From: Candidatus Margulisiibacteriota bacterium
GTDB taxonomy: Bacteria; Margulisbacteria; Termititenacia; Termititenacales; Termititenacaceae
Length of the DNA: 8,953 nucleotides
Direction of reading: 5' to 3'
Assembly: GCA_031279615.1 (NCBI GenBank)
Contig: JAITIE010000082.1
Span: forward strand, 1 to 8,953
Below, piece after piece: positions 7,873 through 8,953 of this stretch. Each line of letters starts with the position of its first letter. Position 1 is the first letter of the stretch. Made by a program: the position numbers and the translations under genes. The notes beneath the pieces are model-generated. The model did no database searches, had not been told where the DNA came from, and saw nothing but the letters and a program-made list of their open reading frames with translations.

Positions 7873-8705
7873 ACTATGCAAACAAAAAACCAGCAAGTTT
7901 TATATATACTTACAAATCCCTGCTTGGCTGGTTGGATTAAGATAGGGATTGCCGGTGATTTAGAGCAACGATTAAGAAGTTTAAATAATAAAACAGCTGT
8001 ACCGCTTAGTTATAAAGTGTACGCAACGTTGAGTATAGACAACAACAGACTTAAAATAGCAGAGCAAATTGTCCATAGTTATTTTGATCGGTATCGCGCC
8101 AGGGAATTAAATGAACAAGGAAAGCCTGTGCGAAGCAGAGAGTTTTTTTCTATTGCGCCGGAAGAGGCCTATCATTATTTTGAGGAAATTCGAAAATTTG
8201 CCAAGTTAGGTAAATCCACTCTGGAGAAACACAAAAAAAGCAAAATAGACGACGAAATGGAAAAAATTGCCGAAGAAGCCAGAGAAGTAAGTGAAGCCCA
8301 CCATACTGGCGGGGATATAAATTACGCCAACGAAAACATTAAGAATTTATATATGCAGATTAAAAACAGAATTTTTGAGTTTGGCAATGGCCGTATGAGA
8401 ATAACTGAAGAACCGCAGAGACAATACATTGCTTTCAAAGTTAATAATAAAAATTTTACGGATATTAAAATTCACAGAAAGTCGCTGGTGCTTTTCTTTA
8501 ATATAAAATCTGGACAACTTCCCGACAAACAGGGGTTAGCTCGGGATTTAGAGATAAACGGACACATAGGCCACCATGGCAATGGAGATTACGACTTGCG
8601 TATTACTGACGGTAAAAATCTTGAATATATTGTGGAATTGATAAAGTTTAGTTTAGAGAGAAATTCAAAATAGAGTTTATGGGCAATGTCAGCCGCGCGT
8701 CCGGC
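7873..8705 (+). mobile_element. Putative cassette inserted at the gyrA 3' end
   Basis: This segment lies between two imperfect copies of the gyrA 3' end and contains a single AT-rich gene for a GIY-YIG nuclease-like protein. No inverted repeats, integrase or transposase are visible. The displaced copy may begin as far left as 8675, so the right edge is uncertain, and the left edge may lie within gyrA itself. The arrangement resembles elements that carry a replacement 3' end of their target gene, or intronless homing by a free-standing endonuclease. The mobility is inferred from the duplication and the composition, not from recognised transposition machinery. Confidence 0.45.
7876..8673 (+). 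CDS. GIY-YIG (T5orf172/MUG113-like) nuclease-domain protein fused to a DUF5655-like domain
   Basis: The 265-residue protein starts with a GIY-YIG-type fold: VLYILTNP at 8-15 and WIKIGIAGDLEQRLRSLN at 20-37, where KIG replaces YIG and R32 is the likely catalytic arginine. E63 (IAEQIVHSYF) and SREFFSIAPEEA at 88-99 complete the T5orf172/MUG113 pattern. A Lys/Glu-rich, probably coiled linker follows at about 111-150. Residues of about 150-263 look like DUF5655: an aromatic/hydrophobic core (YIAFKV, LVLFFNIKSG), then GLARDL and GHHGNGDYDLRI. The first domain is expected to cut DNA; the second has no settled function. No signal peptide or membrane segment is seen. Codon use is strikingly AT-rich (two sampled lines at 30-33% GC, another at 53%), which suggests transfer. 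It starts 3 nt after the gyrA stop and could be translated from the operon mRNA. A defence or homing role is possible but unproven. Confidence 0.8.
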   Translation: MQTKNQQVLYILTNPCLAGWIKIGIAGDLEQRLRSLNNKTAVPLSYKVYATLSIDNNRLKIAEQIVHSYFDRYRARELNEQGKPVRSREFFSIAPEEAYHYFEEIRKFAKLGKSTLEKHKKSKIDDEMEKIAEEAREVSEAHHTGGDINYANENIKNLYMQIKNRIFEFGNGRMRITEEPQRQYIAFKVNNKNFTDIKIHRKSLVLFFNIKSGQLPDKQGLARDLEINGHIGHHGNGDYDLRITDGKNLEYIVELIKFSLERNSK

Positions 8706-8764
8706 AGCTCGACAGCGGCGGCCAGGCGGTCGACGTCGGCGTGATCAAAGCCGGGGAAGAATAA
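8675..8764 (+). pseudogene. Displaced, degenerate copy of the gyrA 3' end
   Basis: From 8706 to 8764 the sequence matches the end of gyrA (7814-7872) at 51 of 59 bases. Translated in the same frame it reads [19 protein letters not shown] and stop, against [19 protein letters not shown] in the intact gene. Upstream, bases 8675-8705 stay in the same frame (VYGQCQPRVR) and can be loosely aligned to [14 protein letters not shown] if four codons are missing, so the homology may reach to one base after the GIY-YIG stop. That extension is weak. There is no start codon or ribosome site, so the fragment is not expressed as a gene. Confidence 0.85.
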
Positions 8765-8779
8765 TTCGGCGCGGAAATT

Positions 8780-8953
8780 TCAAGCCACTTTGATAATGTA
8801 GATTACCGTGTAATATGCTGGCACGGTATTGATAACAAGGCTGGTACCGGTACCAGCCGTGCCTGTTGTGCCGGTAACGCTACCGCCGCTAAGGCTACCA
8901 GTAATGGTATGTGAATGTGCTGCGACCCCAGCCGCTGAACTTTCAGCGGTAAA
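8780..8953 (-). CDS. Phage tail-fibre-like protein, C-terminal fragment
   Basis: On the minus strand an open frame enters at 8953 and runs 57 codons to a TGA at 8782-8780. It has an HSHTIT segment, a Gly/Thr/Ser-rich stretch (SGGSVTGTTGTAGTGTS) and the ending VPAYYTVIYIIKVA. The HxH motif, the low-complexity Gly/Thr repeats and a terminal PxYYxVxYIxK block are characteristic of phage tail-fibre and tail-collar proteins and of related receptor-binding proteins in prophages and contractile injection systems. The main body is outside the window, so the exact type is unknown. The gene converges on gyrA; only 15 nt separate its stop from the displaced gyrA stop, with no hairpin terminator in between. 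Base composition is closer to the operon than to the GIY-YIG gene. Confidence 0.65.
   Translation of the reverse strand, partial: FTAESSAAGVAAHSHTITGSLSGGSVTGTTGTAGTGTSLVINTVPAYYTVIYIIKVA
8839..8858. repeat. Perfect 20-bp palindrome inside the tail-fibre-like gene
   Basis: The half-site GGCTGGTACC is followed directly by its reverse complement, GGTACCAGCC, with no loop. It contains two GGTACC hexamers. It falls within codons for the Ala-Gly-Thr-Gly-Thr-Ser repeat, so codon repetition may explain it. Confidence 0.8.

Noticed and set aside
6598..7896. Long minus-strand open frame (432 codons) opposite gyrA, and a similar one at 5314-6327 (337 codons)
   Set aside because: Both lie antisense to clear gyrA codons, have repetitive His/Arg/Asp-rich translations with no recognisable motif, and have no ribosome site. 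They arise from the codon bias of gyrA.
7873..8705. Insertion sequence or integron cassette
   Set aside because: No terminal inverted repeats, transposase, integrase or attC-like hairpin is visible. The flanking repeats are gyrA coding sequence, too long and too diverged for a fresh target-site duplication.
8671..8780. Rho-independent terminator after the GIY-YIG gene or the gyrA remnant
   Set aside because: No GC-rich hairpin followed by a T-run was found on either strand between the two converging genes.
1..8953. Replication origin or DnaA-box cluster, as recF and gyrase often lie near oriC
   Set aside because: No dnaA or dnaN gene and no cluster of TTATCCACA-like boxes was seen by eye, and intergenic space is almost absent.

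Overview
The window is a chromosomal segment from a bacterium of moderate to high GC. Hand-counted lines of the gyrase genes run at about 50-70% GC. It carries a compact DNA-replication and repair operon, followed by a boundary that looks recently disturbed. The species cannot be named from this sequence. The gene content (WalJ-type hydrolase, RecF, DciA, GyrB, GyrA; no DnaA or DnaN in view) fits many bacterial phyla, including uncultured ones.

Left edge (1-146): the first 21 codons of a TyrA-like prephenate/arogenate dehydrogenase run leftward off the window. It is divergent from the main operon. Both divergent starts have a TATAAT box only 6-7 nt before their ATG, which suggests leaderless transcripts in both directions.

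Operon (147-7872): a small exported protein of unknown function, a WalJ/YycJ metallo-beta-lactamase-fold hydrolase, RecF, a DciA (DUF721) helicase-loader-like protein with an added zinc knuckle, GyrB and GyrA. All six genes are on the plus strand. They overlap by 1-4 nt (TAATG, ATGA, ATGA) or are separated by 8 nt, and the gyrase starts have Shine-Dalgarno sequences that overlap the upstream stop codons. The set combines gap repair and fork loading (RecF, DciA) with supercoiling control (gyrase).

Right edge (7873-8953): directly after gyrA lies an AT-rich gene fusing a GIY-YIG domain (T5orf172/MUG113-like) to a DUF5655-like domain. Immediately downstream is a second, degenerate copy of the gyrA 3' end: 51 of 59 bases match, in the same frame and ending at the same stop codon. 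The simplest reading is that a cassette of roughly 0.8-0.9 kb, carrying the nuclease-like gene, entered at the gyrA 3' end. It left gyrA with a complete end and displaced a second end downstream, comparable to intronless homing or to integration that restores the target gene. This is the most interesting feature of the window. Beyond it, on the minus strand, is the C-terminal end of a phage tail-fibre-like protein whose stop codon lies 15 nt from the displaced gyrA stop.
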